Origin: Chryseobacterium sp. E1
Lineage (GTDB): Bacteria > Bacteroidota > Bacteroidia > Flavobacteriales > Weeksellaceae
Assembly: GCA_019203745.1 (NCBI GenBank)
Contig: CP078104.1
Span: forward strand, 868,001-932,000
DNA: 64,000 nt
Direction: 5' to 3'
Each line of letters starts with the position of its first letter. Positions within the stretch are counted from its first letter, which is position 1. The notes beneath the pieces were generated by a model. The model was not told where the DNA came from, ran no database searches, and saw nothing but the letters and a program-made list of their open reading frames with translations. Made by a program: the position numbers and the translations under genes. This document shows, piece by piece, positions 10,706-22,620 of the stretch.

Positions 10706-10844
10706 AGGATAAATCTCTGAATAATTAAATGGCATTTCAACGTTTTTAATTTTCCATTGCAGAATTAGATTAAATCAATGTTATACTCTGTTAAAAACTT
10801 TTACAGGCCAATAAATATGATTAATTTTGACCTAGTTTTTTTAC

Positions 10845-13243
10845 ATGAAAAGGGTTTTATTGTTATTATTTTTTTTATGATGAGCTTTTTGGGGTATTCA
10901 CAACTGAAAATAAAGGTTGTGGATGACACCAGCCAAAAACCTGTCTCTAACGCAAAAATATCGTGTGACAACAAGATTATCGGATATACTAATGCGCAGG
11001 GCTTTCTGGAATTCAAAACAGAATGTAAAGATATAGAAATTGATGCTGAATTTTATCAGAAGGAAATCGTTTCGATTGAAAGCAGTATGGAAGTTTCCCT
11101 GATCAGAAAATCTTCAAAAACTACCAATATTGAAGCTGTGGTCATAGAAGATAAAAGTGATCCGAGAGCCTTGGAAATTCTGAAAAAAAGTAAACAGACT
11201 GTTCAAAGATAATTCACCCAAAAGCTTAGGTTCCTATTCTTATAAATCTTATGAAAAAATCTCTCTGGATATTGACGAAGACAGTATTTCCCAGTTTCAG
11301 GAGTACTTCAATGATCTGAATGTTTTTAAGAAAAAAAAGAGCAAAGGATTCTTTAAATAACATCAACGCAAGAAAGATATTTTCCAAAAGCAAACTGTTT
11401 CTGTGGGAAAGAGCCCAGGAGTTTTTATACTCCAAGAAATACGGGAAAAGATCAATATTCTGGATAACAGAATTTCCGGTCTGAAACAGCCGATTTATGA
11501 AATGATCGCCCTTCAGCAAAGTAACAGAGACATTGTTCCGGAGCAGGTGAAGCCTGAAAACAGAGGACTTTACAGGTTTTTTCTTTCAGATACCGTTGAA
11601 CTTGACGGGCGGAAAAATTTTGTGATCCGTTTCCGTGAGGTCAATTATAAAAATCCGGACAGAAAAAGAAAATACAACGGTGCGATCTATGTAGATACGG
11701 AAACTTACGGGATCAAGAAGATCGAAAACTTCAGTAAAAATAAAAACGACGGGATCATCACCAGCACCTGGATATTTTACAATAACAAATGGTTCCTTGC
11801 CCAGGAAAAAGCAAAACTTAAAATGGGTAAAATGGCCATGGATGACAAAGACCGTCTCAACAAAAAAGATAAAAAGAGCTTTGGCACCTACGCTTTCCTG
11901 ACTTCCAAATATTTTGATTTTGAATCTCCTATCGAAGAAGACCGTAAAGATTTCAAAGGCTATACTTTCTCGGTAAAGAGTATCGATGGTCATTCATTGG
12001 ATAAATACCGAACCGACCCCTCACCAGCAGGGAACAAAATACCTATAAAACGATAGACAGCTTAGGAAAACAATATAAAATAGACGGTAAAGCCCAGATT
12101 TTATCCGGTTTGCTCAATGGTCAGATCAGGGTCAACTCTGTAGATTTTGCAGTGGATGAGGTTGTGAATTATAACTCGTATGAAGGTTTCAGACTGGGAT
12201 TAAAGGCTAAAATGAATGAAAATTTCAATCCTTATTTCTCTCCCGATTATTATTTTGCATACGGTGTGAAAGACCGCAGATGGAAATACGGTATGGGGCT
12301 GGATATGAAGACCTCTTTAGAAAAAAATTCCTTTTTCAGGTTTGAGTTTTATGATGATGTAACGGCATCCGGGGAATTCTACAGAAGACTCTGGAACTTC
12401 AAAATGAGAATGATGAATTTTGGGAACAATCTGAATAATGATAAATATTTCCACTTCAAAGGTGCATCATTATCTTATCTGAATGATGTGACAAACGGCC
12501 TTACCCTTGCCCTTGCAGTGAGAAGAAATATAGAAGAAGCTGAGTTTGATTATCAGTTCAGGGATGGCGGGTCTTCCTTCAAAAACTTCAATACGCTGTT
12601 TACATTGAAGTACTCTCCCAATTCTACCAATATCATGACCCCACAGGGGAAATCACTGATTGATCAGAAATATCCTGAGCTTTATTTTAATTATGAGCAG
12701 AGTTATAAAATGCTGGGCGGAAGCTTTAACTACTCCCGTTTTGATGCTCTTTTTGTTCATAATTTTAAAACACCGATCGGAACTACAGGCTTCAGGCTGT
12801 ATGGTGGAGTTGTTTTGGGCCAGGCACCAATCTGGAAGAATTTTACGATGAACGGACTGGCTTCTCCGGGAAAAGATTTCAACTTCAACCTTACTTCTTT
12901 CCTTGGTTTTGCAACTCTGGAGGGCGGAAAGTATTATAACGACAAATTCGTAGCCTATTATTTCACCCACAAACTACCCTTTTACTTCAAAAGTTTCGGA
13001 CATAATGTTTCCAGCTTTGATTTTGTACTGAGGGGAACCATCGGAGATATGAAACATCCGGAATACCATCAGTTTAAGTTCAGAAAGCTTGATCACCTGT
13101 ATCAGGAGGTAGGTCTGGAATGGAACAATTTCCTTTCGAGCTATTTCAACCTGGGTGTATTCTACAGAGTAGGCTATTATGCCACCCCGTATTTCAATCA
13201 GAATTTTGCCGTTCAGTTTAAACTGAAGTTTTTGGAATTTTAA
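10845..13243 (+). CDS. DUF5686 outer-membrane protein with N-terminal carboxypeptidase-like domain
   Basis: From 10845 the reading begins MKRVLLLLFF and ends its signal peptide at GYSQ. An N-terminal CarboxypepD_reg-like beta domain follows (LKIKVVDDTSQKPVSNAKIS, GYTNAQGFLEF). The middle region has many charged residues. The last ~400 residues alternate aromatic strands (YFAYGVKDRRWKYGMGLDMK, NLGVFYRVGYYATPYFNQNF) and end in FLEF with a terminal Phe, as expected for an outer-membrane barrel. This is the DUF5686 family of Bacteroidota; its function is unknown. Breaks near 10865, 11195, 11345, 11445 and 12015 split it into pieces; those at 11195 and 11345 look like extra bases. Confidence 0.8.
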
Positions 13244-13317
13244 TAGTCCGGGAAAGGCAAAATCTTTAATTTTGGAATCTATTTCAACAGCATTCAACGA
13301 TAATATATAAAAAGAAC

Positions 13318-13554
13318 ATGCAGAAAATCGAAATCAAAGCAGAACAGTTTTTTGAATTATTAAAATTAAAAGACACCCCGATGTGGGAGATTTTCTCACA
13401 GATGATCGATGGAAATGAAAAGGAAATCATCTTTTTAGACAACGAAGACAAAATCCTTTTTAACTATATTTTACCTTCCAACCAGGAAAAACTGGAAGAG
13501 GACAGAAAAGAGTTTTCAAAACAGTTCTCTGATAAACTTGCCAATATGAACTAA
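13318..13554 (+). CDS. Small conserved-type hypothetical protein
   Basis: A 78-residue acidic soluble protein beginning MQKIEIKAEQFFELLKLKDT, with no signal or membrane segment. The middle (EKEIIFLDNEDKILFNYILP) looks like two beta strands, and the C-terminus is a charged helix. I do not recognise the family. It lies 8 bp upstream of the M28 peptidase start, so they are probably co-transcribed. The intact frame and clean spacing support it as real. Confidence 0.65.
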   Translation: MQKIEIKAEQFFELLKLKDTPMWEIFSQMIDGNEKEIIFLDNEDKILFNYILPSNQEKLEEDRKEFSKQFSDKLANMN

Positions 13555-13561
13555 GAAACAG

Positions 13562-15031
13562 ATGAATAAAAATTATATTCTTTCACTATTGGGCCTGTTC
13601 CTGTTCAGTATAGGAAATGCCCAAAGCTATAAAAAGCCTTTGGTTTCTGCTATTAAAGAAGCTGATCTTCGTAAGGATATGTATGAACTTGCAGCAGACC
13701 AGTTCTGGGGCCGTGAAGCAGGAACTTTGGACGAGCTGAAAGTGTCTATGTGGCTTGCTGACAAAGCTAAAGAAGCCGGAATGAAACCTGCTGGAGATAA
13801 TGGAACTTTCTTCCAGTTCTTTGATATGTACAGACATCAGGTAATTCCGCAAAGCAGCCTGAAAATAAGTGATCAGAATCTGAAATTATGGAAAGATTTC
13901 CTTGTTGCAGAACCTGTAAATGCATCCATTGATGCTGAAATTGTATACGCCGGAAATGCTGAACCCGAAGATCTCTCTAAACTGAACATCAAAGGAAAAG
14001 TGCTTGCTGTAAACGCTTCGGATAAAAATATAGAGAAAGAAATGACTCTTTTTATAAGAAGATACCCTGGATTTGTAAGAACAAAATACTATAATAAAGC
14101 TGCTGAACTGGGAGCAAAAGCCATCATTTTCATTACAGACGACACCTCTGAAAAAGCTGGGCAGAAGTTCTTCCCCAGATGACAAGAGGAAGCTATGGCG
14201 TAGAAGGCCTAAGGAAAAAATCACCAATAACATTCCTGTTCTATGGATCAAAAAAGAAAATGCAGGCTGGGTGAAAAATAATCCTAAAGCCTCATTGAAC
14301 CTGATCACGGAAACCTACAAATACCCTTCTGTGAACATCATCGGGAAAATAGAAGGTACAGATCCGGTCCTTAAAAACGAATATGTTCTGCTCAGCGGGC
14401 ATCAGGACCATGACGGAATCAGACATCCTGTAAAAAATGATACCATTTATAACGGAGCCGACGACAATGCAAGTACCTGCGTTGCTATGCTGGCAATGGC
14501 AAGAGCCTATATAAAAAACAGCCGGGAAAGAGAAGCATCCTTTTTGTTTTCCATGGTGCTGAAGAGAGAGGATTACTGGGCTCCAGATGGCACGCTGCCC
14601 ACCCTGTGGTTCCCAAAGAAAAAATTGTAGCAGTTCTGAATGGTGACATGATCGGAAGAAATGATAACAATGAAGCTGCCTTATTGGGAGGAAATGCCCC
14701 TCACAAAAATTCTGAAGAGCTTGTAAAAATGGCTGAAGACGCTAATAATGAAAGTACAAAGTTTAAATATCTGAAAGATTGGGATTCACCCAACCATGCT
14801 GAATATTTTTACTTCAGAAGTGATCATCTTCCGTATGCTAAAATTGGAATTCCTGCTGTATTCTTCACCAGTGTACTGCATGATCAATACCATACTCCAC
14901 AGGATGAATCCGAGAACATCAACTATAAAAAGCTGTACAAAATGACAGAATGGATGTACAGAACATCCTGGAAAATCGCCAATGAAACGGAACGCCCGAA
15001 AATCATTCCGAATTTTACACTTGAAAGATAA
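13562..15031 (+). CDS. Secreted M28-family zinc aminopeptidase with PA domain
   Basis: A signal peptide (MNKNYILSLLGLFLFSIGNA) leads into a protein of about 490 residues. A PA-like insert (EDLSKLNIKGKVLAVNA, AAELGAKAIIFITDD) precedes the catalytic part. Zinc and catalytic residues are visible in SGHQDHDG, NGADDNASTC, HGAEERGLLGS (after frame repair), NGDMIG and LHDQYHTPQDE. M28 enzymes remove amino-terminal residues from peptides; the likely place is the periplasm or outside. Breaks near 14155, 14205 and 14540-14575 are repairable. It is followed by a strong terminator. Confidence 0.88.
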
Positions 15032-15038
15032 AACATAA

Positions 15039-15072
15039 AAGCTTCACAAAAATTTGTGAAGCTTCTTTTTCA
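15039..15072 (+). terminator. Rho-independent terminator of the M28 peptidase gene
   Basis: AAGCTTCACAAA pairs with TTTGTGAAGCTT and is followed by a T run. Confidence 0.85.
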
Positions 15073-15103
15073 TCATTGTGTTTTTAGAATCATGAACGTA
15101 CCG

Positions 15104-15250
15104 GATACCTCTCTGGCAGATTGAGCTGATTCCGTAGATTTTTTTAATGAAAATCAGAGATTTTCAAAGGCTTATGTGTACTTAATATATGCGAGAAATA
15201 TCACTTAAATAACTTAAGTGTTAAAAAACTTTTGTGCCTTTTGTGGTTCA
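15104..15250. repeat. Dispersed repeat family C, copy 1
   Basis: About 145 bp containing GAAAATCAGAGATTTTCAAA, CTTATGTGTACTTAATATA and ACTTAAATAACTTAAGTG. The same sequence appears in reverse orientation at 41455-41600, with shorter or weaker copies at 57412-57500 and 63525-63615. It contains several palindromes (CAGAGATTTTC, ACTTAAATAACTTAAGT) and has no open frame. Confidence 0.8.
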
Positions 15251-15277
15251 GTCAGCACCTTTACTTCTCCAGCTTTT

Positions 15278-16535
15278 CTAAATAAGCAGGTTCATCAGAG
15301 ACGGATCATTGTTCAGGTAATTGACAAAAAAATCATATTGTTTCATTTTACTGATCAACGGACTGAAATCTCTGTTCTGTTTCAATGCAATTCCTACCAC
15401 AGCAATCCCCTTTTCTTTTGAATTTTTTTGGGTATACTCAAAATATGTAATGTCATCATCCGGTCCCAGCACTTCCATTACAAAAGTTTTCAGTGCACCG
15501 GGACGCTGGGGAAATCTGACCAGAAAATAATGCTTCAGGCCGGCATACAGCAAAGCTTTTTCCTTGATTTCTTCCATACGGGTGATATCATTATTGCTTC
15601 CGCTGATGATGCATACTACATTTTTACCCTTTATTTCGTTCCTGTACTTTTCCAAAGCGGCTACCGAGAGAGCTCCCGCAGGTTCTGCCACAATAGCATC
15701 TTTGTTGTAAAGTGATAAGATCGTCTCGCAGACCAGCCCTTCATCTACTGTCACCATATCGGATAAGGCATTTTTACAGAGCTCAAAAGTGATGGCACCC
15801 ACCTGCTGAACTGCCGCACCATCTACAAACCTGCTTATTTTTTCAAGAAGAACAGGCTTGCCTTTTTCCATGGCTTTTTCATACTTGCGGCCGCCGAAGG
15901 TTCCACCCCGATAATTTTGGTTTGCGGAGAAAGCTTCCCAAACACAGAACAGATACCTGCAGCTAATCCCCACCTCCCACGGGAACAAAAAGAAAATCTA
16001 CAGGTTCATCCGACTGTTCAAGGATTTCCATTCCTACCGTTGCCTGACCTGCAATGATTGCAGGATCGTCAAACGGATGAATGAATACTCCGTCATGCTC
16101 ATCACAAAACCTCAATGCGGCATTTTTGCTTCATCAAAGGTATCTCCATACAGCACTACATCAATATAGCTTCCTCCGAACATCTTTACCTGTTCCAGCT
16201 TCTGCCCGGGAGTAGGCAAAGGCATGAAAATCGTTCCTTTCACTTTCATTCTGCTGCATGCAAAAGCTACTCCCTGGGCATGATTTCCTGCACTCGCACA
16301 CACCACTCCTTTCGCAAGGCTTTCCGGAGACATCGTTGCCATTTTATTATAAGCACCTCTGATTTTGTATGATCTTACCTGCTGAAGATCCTCTTTTAAA
16401 GCTTATATTTGCGCCGTAAACAGCCGAAAGATTATTGTTGACGGCTAAAGGTGTTTTAACAACAACATTTTTAAGTCTTTCCTCAGCTTTACAGACCTCT
16501 TCCAGTACGGAAAAGCCCACTTCTTCTTTCATCAT
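15278..16535 (-). CDS. ilvA: Threonine ammonia-lyase (threonine dehydratase)
   Basis: This PLP enzyme deaminates threonine to 2-oxobutanoate, the first committed step to isoleucine. The N-terminal catalytic domain shows NISFKREDLQ followed by the PLP-lysine region [11 protein letters not shown] after frame correction near 16370, then [11 protein letters not shown]. The glycine loop PVGGGGLAAG and [12 protein letters not shown] follow. A single C-terminal ACT-like regulatory part ([20 protein letters not shown]) suggests end-product control. Breaks near 16370, 16120, 15970 and 15880 are present. It is the last gene of the ilv operon, 12 bp after ilvC, which favours the biosynthetic role over a catabolic one. 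Confidence 0.93.
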
Positions 16536-16547
16536 TTTCCAGGGAGA

Positions 16548-17592
16548 TTAATTGTTTTCCGGTCTGAGGCTTCGTACAGTTTTTCCAGCTTTCCACATTT
16601 CACTTTCTCTAAGCTCTGTCAGTTCAGCTTCCAGCTTTTCTCTATAATCCGGCTTGCTGTTGCTGTCGATGGAACGTTGGGCTTCATTCCCTTTTGCTAC
16701 GTTGTCATACAATTCTTCAAATAAAGGGGAAGTTGCATCTCTGAAGCGTTTCCACCAGTCTAAGGCTCCTCTTTGTGCTGTGGTACTGCAGTTGGCATAC
16801 ATCCAGTCCATACCGTTTTCAGCCACTAACGGCATTAATGATTGGGTAAGTTCTTCTACAGTTTCGTTAAAGGCTTCGGACGGGCTGTGACCGTTTTTCC
16901 TTAAAACATCATACTGTGCAGCAAATATTCCCTGTACGGCTCCCATCAGGGTTCCTCTTTCCCCTGCAAGATCGCTGTACACTTCTTTTTTAAAATCCGT
17001 TTCAAACAGATAACCGCTTCCAATCGCTATTCCCAATGCCGTTACTCTTTCTCTTGCCTTTCCCGTAGCATCTTGGTATACAGCAAAACTACTGTTCAGC
17101 CCTCTGTCCTGCAGGAACATTCTTCTCAATGAGGTTCCGGATCCCTTAGGTGCTACCAGAAATACATCTACATCAGCCGGAGGTACAATTCCTGTACGTT
17201 CATTAAAGGTTATTCCAAAACCGTGAGAGAAGTACAAAGCTTTCCCCGGACTAAGATGCTGCTTTACCTTTGGCCAATATTCAATCTGCGCTGCATCACT
17301 CAGAAGATAGCAGATAATAGTTCCTTTTGCAGGGCCTCTTCAATTTCAAACAGGGTTTCGCCTGGTACAAACCCGTCTGCTACAGCCTTATCCCAGGATT
17401 TTGAGTTCTTTCTCTGCCCTACAATGACATTGATCCCATTATCTTTTTGATTCAGTGCCTGTCCCGGCCCCTGTACTCCATATCCGATATCTACTACCTC
17501 ATCATCTTTTAATACTTCCTGTGCTTTTTTAATGGAAACTCTTCTCTTGTTACTACGTTTTCCTCTACTCCTCCAAAATTCAATTTTGCCAT
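16548..17592 (-). CDS. ilvC: Ketol-acid reductoisomerase
   Basis: It isomerises and reduces acetolactate or acetohydroxybutyrate with NADPH. From 17592 the protein begins MAKLNFGGVEE. The dinucleotide loop is GYGVQGPGQALNQKDNG. The knotted C-terminal domain contains GERGTLMGAVQGIFAAQYD with catalytic Glu residues and CSTTAQRGALDWW. The reconstructed length of about 348 residues fits the short class I enzymes. Breaks occur near 17560, 17325 and 17240. It lies between ilvN and ilvA in the biosynthetic operon. Confidence 0.93.
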
Positions 17593-17633
17593 TTTCTTTG
17601 ATTTTATTTATTATTTTTTGATTTAATGCATTG

Positions 17634-17915
17634 TTAGCTGGCAAATTCTATTGCCGTGAAATGTGGATTTTTATGATAATGAACTTCCAGTACATCCACC
17701 TGTTTTTCCATTTGTCTGGTAATTTTCTGTACCGATTCTTCTGTTTCCCTGATCACGATGACAAATTTTTTCACACGTTCCGTTTCAGAAGGTCCAACAT
17801 TAAAGGTCACCATGGAAATTCTCCTTCTTGAAAAAATCGCATTGATCCTGCTGATCAGCCCTAAATAATCCTCTGTATAAGCCGTAATGGTATATTCTTT
17901 ATGTTCTGTTCTCAT
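17634..17915 (-). CDS. ilvN: Acetolactate synthase regulatory (small) subunit, short form
   Basis: An uninterrupted 93-residue protein holding one ACT domain (TITAYTEDYLGLISRINAIFSR, then ISMVTFNVGPSE). It ends shortly after EVHYHKNPHF. It binds the large subunit and carries feedback inhibition by branched-chain amino acids. Many IlvN/IlvH proteins are about 160-170 residues with a second C-terminal domain, which this one lacks, so it is closer in size to IlvM. The gene sits 10 bp after ilvB. No second-domain sequence appears in other frames before ilvC, so the short length looks genuine. Confidence 0.88.
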   Translation of the reverse strand: MRTEHKEYTITAYTEDYLGLISRINAIFSRRRISMVTFNVGPSETERVKKFVIVIRETEESVQKITRQMEKQVDVLEVHYHKNPHFTAIEFAS

Positions 17916-17925
17916 CTTTTATATT

Positions 17926-19672
17926 TTAAAATTTATTATTCAGCACAATCTCTGAAACACTTTTTCCCTGTGGGATCATTGGAAATACATTATGCTCTTT
18001 TCCGGTCATTACCTCAAGAAGAAAAGCTCCGTTATAATCCAGCATTGTATGCAGGGCAGTTTCAAGATCTTCCCGTTCAGATACCCTGCATCCTTCAATT
18101 CCATATCCTCTTGCTACCTGTACAAAATCCGGGCTCTGAATATCTACAGACGAATATCTTTCTTCATGAAACAATTCCTGCCATTGCCTTACCATGCCCA
18201 GATAACAATTGTTCAGAATTAAGATTTTAACATCAGGACGGTATTGCATAATGGTTCCCAACTCCTGTATATTCATCTGCGCTCCTCCATCACCCATTAC
18301 AGCAATCACCTTACGGCCGGTTTGTGCGTACGAAGCTCCTATTGCTGCCGGAAGACAGAATCCCATTGTTCCTAATCCGCCACTTGTCACATTGGTTCGT
18401 GAATGTTTAAAACCTGAATATCTGCAGGTAGCCATCTGATGCTGACCTACATCCGTTACAATCACTGCTTCCCCTTCTGTGATTTCATTAAGGCGCCGGA
18501 TCACTTCCCCATGGTAATTTCTCCTTCCAGCGGATATAATTCTTTCCTGATCAGTGTGCTGTCTTCAATTTCAAAACAGTAAGTAAACTTTTTATGCCAT
18601 TCGGAATGGTCTCTTTTCCTGATCAAATCAGTAAGGAGCGGAAGCGTTTCTTTACAGTTTCCCAGTATTGGTATATCTGCCTTTACGTTTTTATCAATTT
18701 CAGCCTTGTCAATATCCAGATGAATGATCTTTGCCTGCTTCGCATACTGGTCCAGCCTTCCTGTCACCCTGTCATCAAAACGCATCCCGACAGCAATCAG
18801 GACATCACATTCGTTGGTAAGAACATTGGGTCCGTAATTTCCGTGCATTCCCACCATTCCCACAGCCTGCAGATGATCGGTAGGAATGGCACTCATTCCT
18901 AAAACCGTCCAGGCCACCGGAATTCCGGATTTCTCGGCAAAATTCAGGAACTCTTTTTCTGCTTTTCCCAGCATAATTCCCTGTCCGGCAATCACAAAAG
19001 GTTTCTCTGCATAATTAATCAGAGCGGCAGCTTTTTCGATATTCCCCATATCAGGTCTAGGATCCGGATTATAGCTCCTTAATGAATAGCACGGGGAATA
19101 TCCCTGAACAGAATATGCTGTAACTGGGCATTTTTGGTAACGTCAATGAGTACCGGCCCCGGACGTCCTGATTTTGCAATATAGAACGCTTTTGCCAGCA
19201 CTTCGGGAAGCTCATGGGCATCCGTAACCTGATAATTCCATTTGGTGACAGGGCTTGTAATATTCATCACATCAATCTCCTGAAAGGCATCCGTACCCAA
19301 AAGATGTTCAAAGACCTGACCTGTGATACATACCAAAGGAGTATTGTCCAGTAAGGCATCTGCCAGGCCTGTCACCAGATTGGTTGCTCCCGGCCCGCTG
19401 GTTGCCAGTACAACGCCTACTTCACCGGAAACTCTGGCAAGTCCCTGTGCTGCGTGTACTGCTGCCTGCTCATGGCGGACCAGAATATGTTCCAGCTGCT
19501 CCTTATAGTCATACAATGCATCATAAATGGGAATGATGGCTCCTCCCGGATACCCGAAAACCGTTTTTACACCTTCCTGAATAAAAGCTTCCAGAATGAT
19601 CCGGCTTCCGCTAAGTTCTGTTTCATTAGATCTGTTTAAATGCTCCATGATATTGTGATTATGAGATTTCAT
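17926..19672 (-). CDS. ilvB: Acetolactate synthase catalytic (large) subunit
   Basis: A TPP enzyme that makes acetolactate and acetohydroxybutyrate. The N-terminal domain has [20 protein letters not shown] and [15 protein letters not shown] with the catalytic Glu. The middle FAD-type domain has [14 protein letters not shown]. The TPP/Mg motif is [12 protein letters not shown] followed by NNCYLG. Breaks near 19070 and 18510 divide it into three frames. Two starts are possible: 19672 (MKSHNHN...), which overlaps the end of ilvD by 14 bp, or 19648 (MEHLNRS...), which does not overlap. Translational coupling to ilvD is likely either way. Confidence 0.93.
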
Positions 19673-21349
19673 CCGTTACACAGCCTTCAGCAGCTGATGA
19701 TACGGTTAATGCATATTTATAGAGTAATCCTTTCTGTACTTTCAGTGAAGGTTTTTGCCAGCCCTGTTTTCGTTTTTCGATTTCTTCTTCTGAAACTTTA
19801 AGCTGTATGGTATTATTGACAGCGTCTATTTCGATAAGGTCATCATTTTCTACAAAGGCAATCAAGCCTCCTTCATAAGCTTCCGGGCTAATATGTCCCA
19901 CTACGAAGCCATGGGTTCCTCCACTGAACCGGCCATCTGTGATCAGGGCAACACTGCTTCCCAAACCTGCACCTATCAATGCGCTGGTGGGTTTCAGCAT
20001 TTCCGGCATCCCGGGAGCTCCTTTTGGGCCTTCATTCCGGATGACGATGACATCACCTTTCTGTACGGTTCCATCCTGAATTCCCCTGATGAGATTTTTT
20101 TCGCCATCAAATACACGGGCTTTTCCGGCAAAACGTTCTCCTTCTTTTCCAGTAATTTTGGCTACACTTCCTTTTTCTGCAAGATTACCATACAATATTC
20201 TCAAATGTCCGGTCGCTTTTACCGGTTGTGAAAGAGGTTTTACAATTTTCTGGGTATTGAAATCCAGATCCGGAACATTTTCCAGATTTTCAGCCAATGT
20301 TTTTCCTGTTACTGTAAGGCAGTCACCGTGCAGAAGCCCTTGCTGTAAGAGATACTTCATTACCGCAGGGGTCCCTCCATGCTCATGAAGATCCTGCATC
20401 AGATATTTTCCGCTGGGTTTAAGATCTGCCAGAACCGGTGTACAGTCGCTCATCTTTTGAAAGTCATCCTGAGTAACCTGTACTCCTACACTTTTAGCCA
20501 TCGCTATAAAATGCAGGACGGCATTGGTACTTCCTCCGAGGATTACAATCAGGCGTAATGCATTTTCAAAAGCTTTACGGGTCATGATATCGGAGGGTTT
20601 GATATCTTTTTCCAATAATATTTTCAGGTATTTTCCCGCTTCATGGCATTCTTCCTGTTTTTCTTTGCTTAAAGCAGGATTGGAAGAGGAATAGGGCAGA
20701 CTCATCCCCAACGCTTCTATTGCTGAAGCCATTGTATTGGCAGTATACATTCCACCACAGGCACCTGCACCCGGGCATGAATTTTTGACAACGCCATCAA
20801 AATCTTCTTCAGAAATTTCGCCGGCGATTTTTTTACCTAAAGCTTCAAAAGCAGAAACAATATTGAGCTGTTCTCCTTTATAGCATCCCGGAGCAATGGT
20901 TCCTCCGTATACCATGATAGAAGGTCTGTTCAGTCTTCCCATGGCAATTATGGTTCCCGGCATATTTTTGTCACATCCCGGCAGTGCGATAAGACCGTCA
21001 TAATATTGTGCTCCGCAGATCGCTTCAATACTGTCGGCGATCACATCACGGCTTACTAAAGAATAACGCATTCCTTCTGTTCCGTTGCTCATCCCGTCAC
21101 TTACCCCGATCGTATTGAATATTAATCCGGCCAGACCATGATCCCAGGTTCCTTTTTTGACCATTTTTGCCAGATCATTGAGATGCATATTACAGGTATT
21201 CCGTCATAGCCCATACTTGCAATTCCGACCTGAGCCTTGTGCATATCTTCTTCTGTAAAACCTATCCCGTATAACATGGCTTTTGCAGCGGGCTGCTCGC
21301 TGTTCTGTGTAAATGTTTTTGAATATTTATTTAACATATTTTCCTGCAT
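19659..21349 (-). CDS. ilvD: Dihydroxy-acid dehydratase
   Basis: An Fe-S enzyme that dehydrates dihydroxyvalerate-type intermediates to the 2-oxo acids of valine and isoleucine. The cluster cysteines appear in YDGNTCNMHL (after frame repair near 21195), [10 protein letters not shown] and [13 protein letters not shown]. The C-terminal domain has [20 protein letters not shown]. About 560 residues is the normal length. The start could be 21349 (MQENMLNKY) or 21337 (MLNKYSKTF). It is the second gene of the operon after ilvE. Confidence 0.94.
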
Positions 21350-21514
21350 TTGCTTTTCTTTATCCTGTTTTTATAATGAAGTTTTTGCTTAATTCCGACC
21401 CAAAACTACAGCTTGTTATTTTTATCATTTTCAAATTTTCCGAAAACTACAATATCCAACCGTTTGAAAAACAGATTTACTTAACTGAAAATCAATTGTT
21501 TAAATTTTTAAAAT

Positions 21515-22385
21515 TTACAATGACAAAACTCTTACTCTTTTCTGATAAGCCTGTTGTACAAGAGCACTTGCGGTATCATCCCATTTCTTGGTAAAGGGAA
21601 TATCATCAAGAGAATCCAGGGCAACAATCTCGGCTGCTGTTCCGCAGAAAACCCTGCATCGGCCCCTCGCATTTCTTCCGGTGAAAAGAACTCTTCTTTT
21701 ACAGGAATATTCAACTCATCGCAGATCTCAAAGACCGTCTGCCTTGTAATTCCGGGTAGAATGCTTCCTTTTGCAGGGGTAAACAGCATTCCGTTTTTTT
21801 CGTAGAATACATTGGCTCCCGAACTTTCAGCCACATTTCCGTTTTCATCCAGAACAAGGGCTTCGTCATATCCTTTATCTTTAGCATCCTGACAAGCCAG
21901 AATGGAGTTGACATAGTGACCGCCTACCTTGGCTTCTACCTTGAACGCTTTAGGATTGGGGCGCTGAAAGTCTGAAGTCATGATCTTCATTTTATCTGCG
22001 AGATATCCGTTATTCCATTCCCAGGCTAACAGGGAGAGATAGGATTGTTTTCCTTTTGACAAAGACATATTCGGGGAGCAGGTCACCAACGGGCGGATAT
22101 AAGCATCTGTGAATCCGTTTCTTTCCAAAAGCTCATACGTAAGTTCTGTAAGCTGTTCTACGGAGTAATCGAAAGGAATATGCATCAGTTCTGCCGATCT
22201 TTTCAGTCTTTCATAATGTTCTTTTGCTTTAAAGATCACGGTTCCGTTTTCTGTGCTGTAAGATTTAATGCCTTCAAAAACGGAGTATCCGTAGTGGAGT
22301 GACTGTCCGTAAAGATCAGTTCCCGCTTCTTTGCTTTCATAAAGTTTCCGTCAAAATAGATGATCGTGTCGTCGTTGTAATACAT
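21515..22385 (-). CDS. ilvE: Branched-chain amino-acid aminotransferase
   Basis: A PLP fold-type IV transaminase for the last step to Ile, Val and Leu. From 22385 it begins MYYNDDTIIYFDGNF. GYSVFEGIKSY and the region with the PLP lysine (FKVEAKVGGHYVNSI) follow, then ESSGANVFYEKNG and LPGITRQTVFEI. Breaks near 22340 and 21640 are each cured by one base; the second restores GFFCGTAAEIVAL. The corrected stop is at 21515-21517. It is the first structural gene of the ilv operon, directly after the second attenuator, with its start 39 bp beyond the terminator hairpin. Confidence 0.93.
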
Positions 22386-22423
22386 GTTATATGGGGGTTA
22401 AAATTTAATAAAGGGAATAAAAA

Positions 22424-22448
22424 AGCCCTCTCACGCTGTGAGAGGGCT
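22424..22448 (-). terminator. ilv attenuator terminator 2
   Basis: An 11-bp perfect stem (AGCCCTCTCAC / GTGAGAGGGCT) with a 3-nt loop and a T run on the minus strand, placed between leader peptide 2 and ilvE. Its 5' arm (CCUCUCACAG) is also complementary to CUGUGAGAAGG, which spans the leader stop codon, apart from one bulged A. This gives a mutually exclusive antiterminator. Confidence 0.88.
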
Positions 22449-22478
22449 CAATATATGTACAGTCATACACTTTCCTTC

Positions 22479-22535
22479 TCACAGACGCAAGGGAATAATA
22501 ATGACGATAATAATTACTGCTAATAACTGATACAT
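22479..22535 (-). CDS. ilv operon leader peptide 2
   Basis: An 18-residue frame, MYQLLAVIIIVIIIPLRL, with six Ile, two Val and four Leu. Such runs of the pathway's own amino acids are the hallmark of ribosome-mediated attenuation. The stop codon lies inside CUGUGAGAAGG (plus-strand positions 22474-22484), which can pair with the terminator 5' arm. Inferred mechanism: with scarce Ile/Val-tRNA the ribosome stalls upstream, leaving this segment free to form the antiterminator. With ample charged tRNA the ribosome reaches the stop and covers it, so the terminator forms. Confidence 0.88.
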   Translation of the reverse strand: MYQLLAVIIIVIIIPLRL

Positions 22536-22566
22536 ATGCTGTACAAATAAAAAAATTAAAACAAAA

Positions 22567-22592
22567 AAGCCGCTTCAAAAATGAAACGGCTT
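22567..22592 (-). terminator. ilv attenuator terminator 1
   Basis: On the minus strand AAGCCGUUUC pairs with GAAGCGGCUU and runs into six or more T. The 5' arm GCCGUUUC is perfectly complementary to GAAACGGC near the 3' end of leader peptide 1 (22628-22635), giving an alternative antiterminator pairing. Confidence 0.85.
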
Positions 22593-22620
22593 AAATATAA
22601 TTTAAATTAAAAATCTACTT

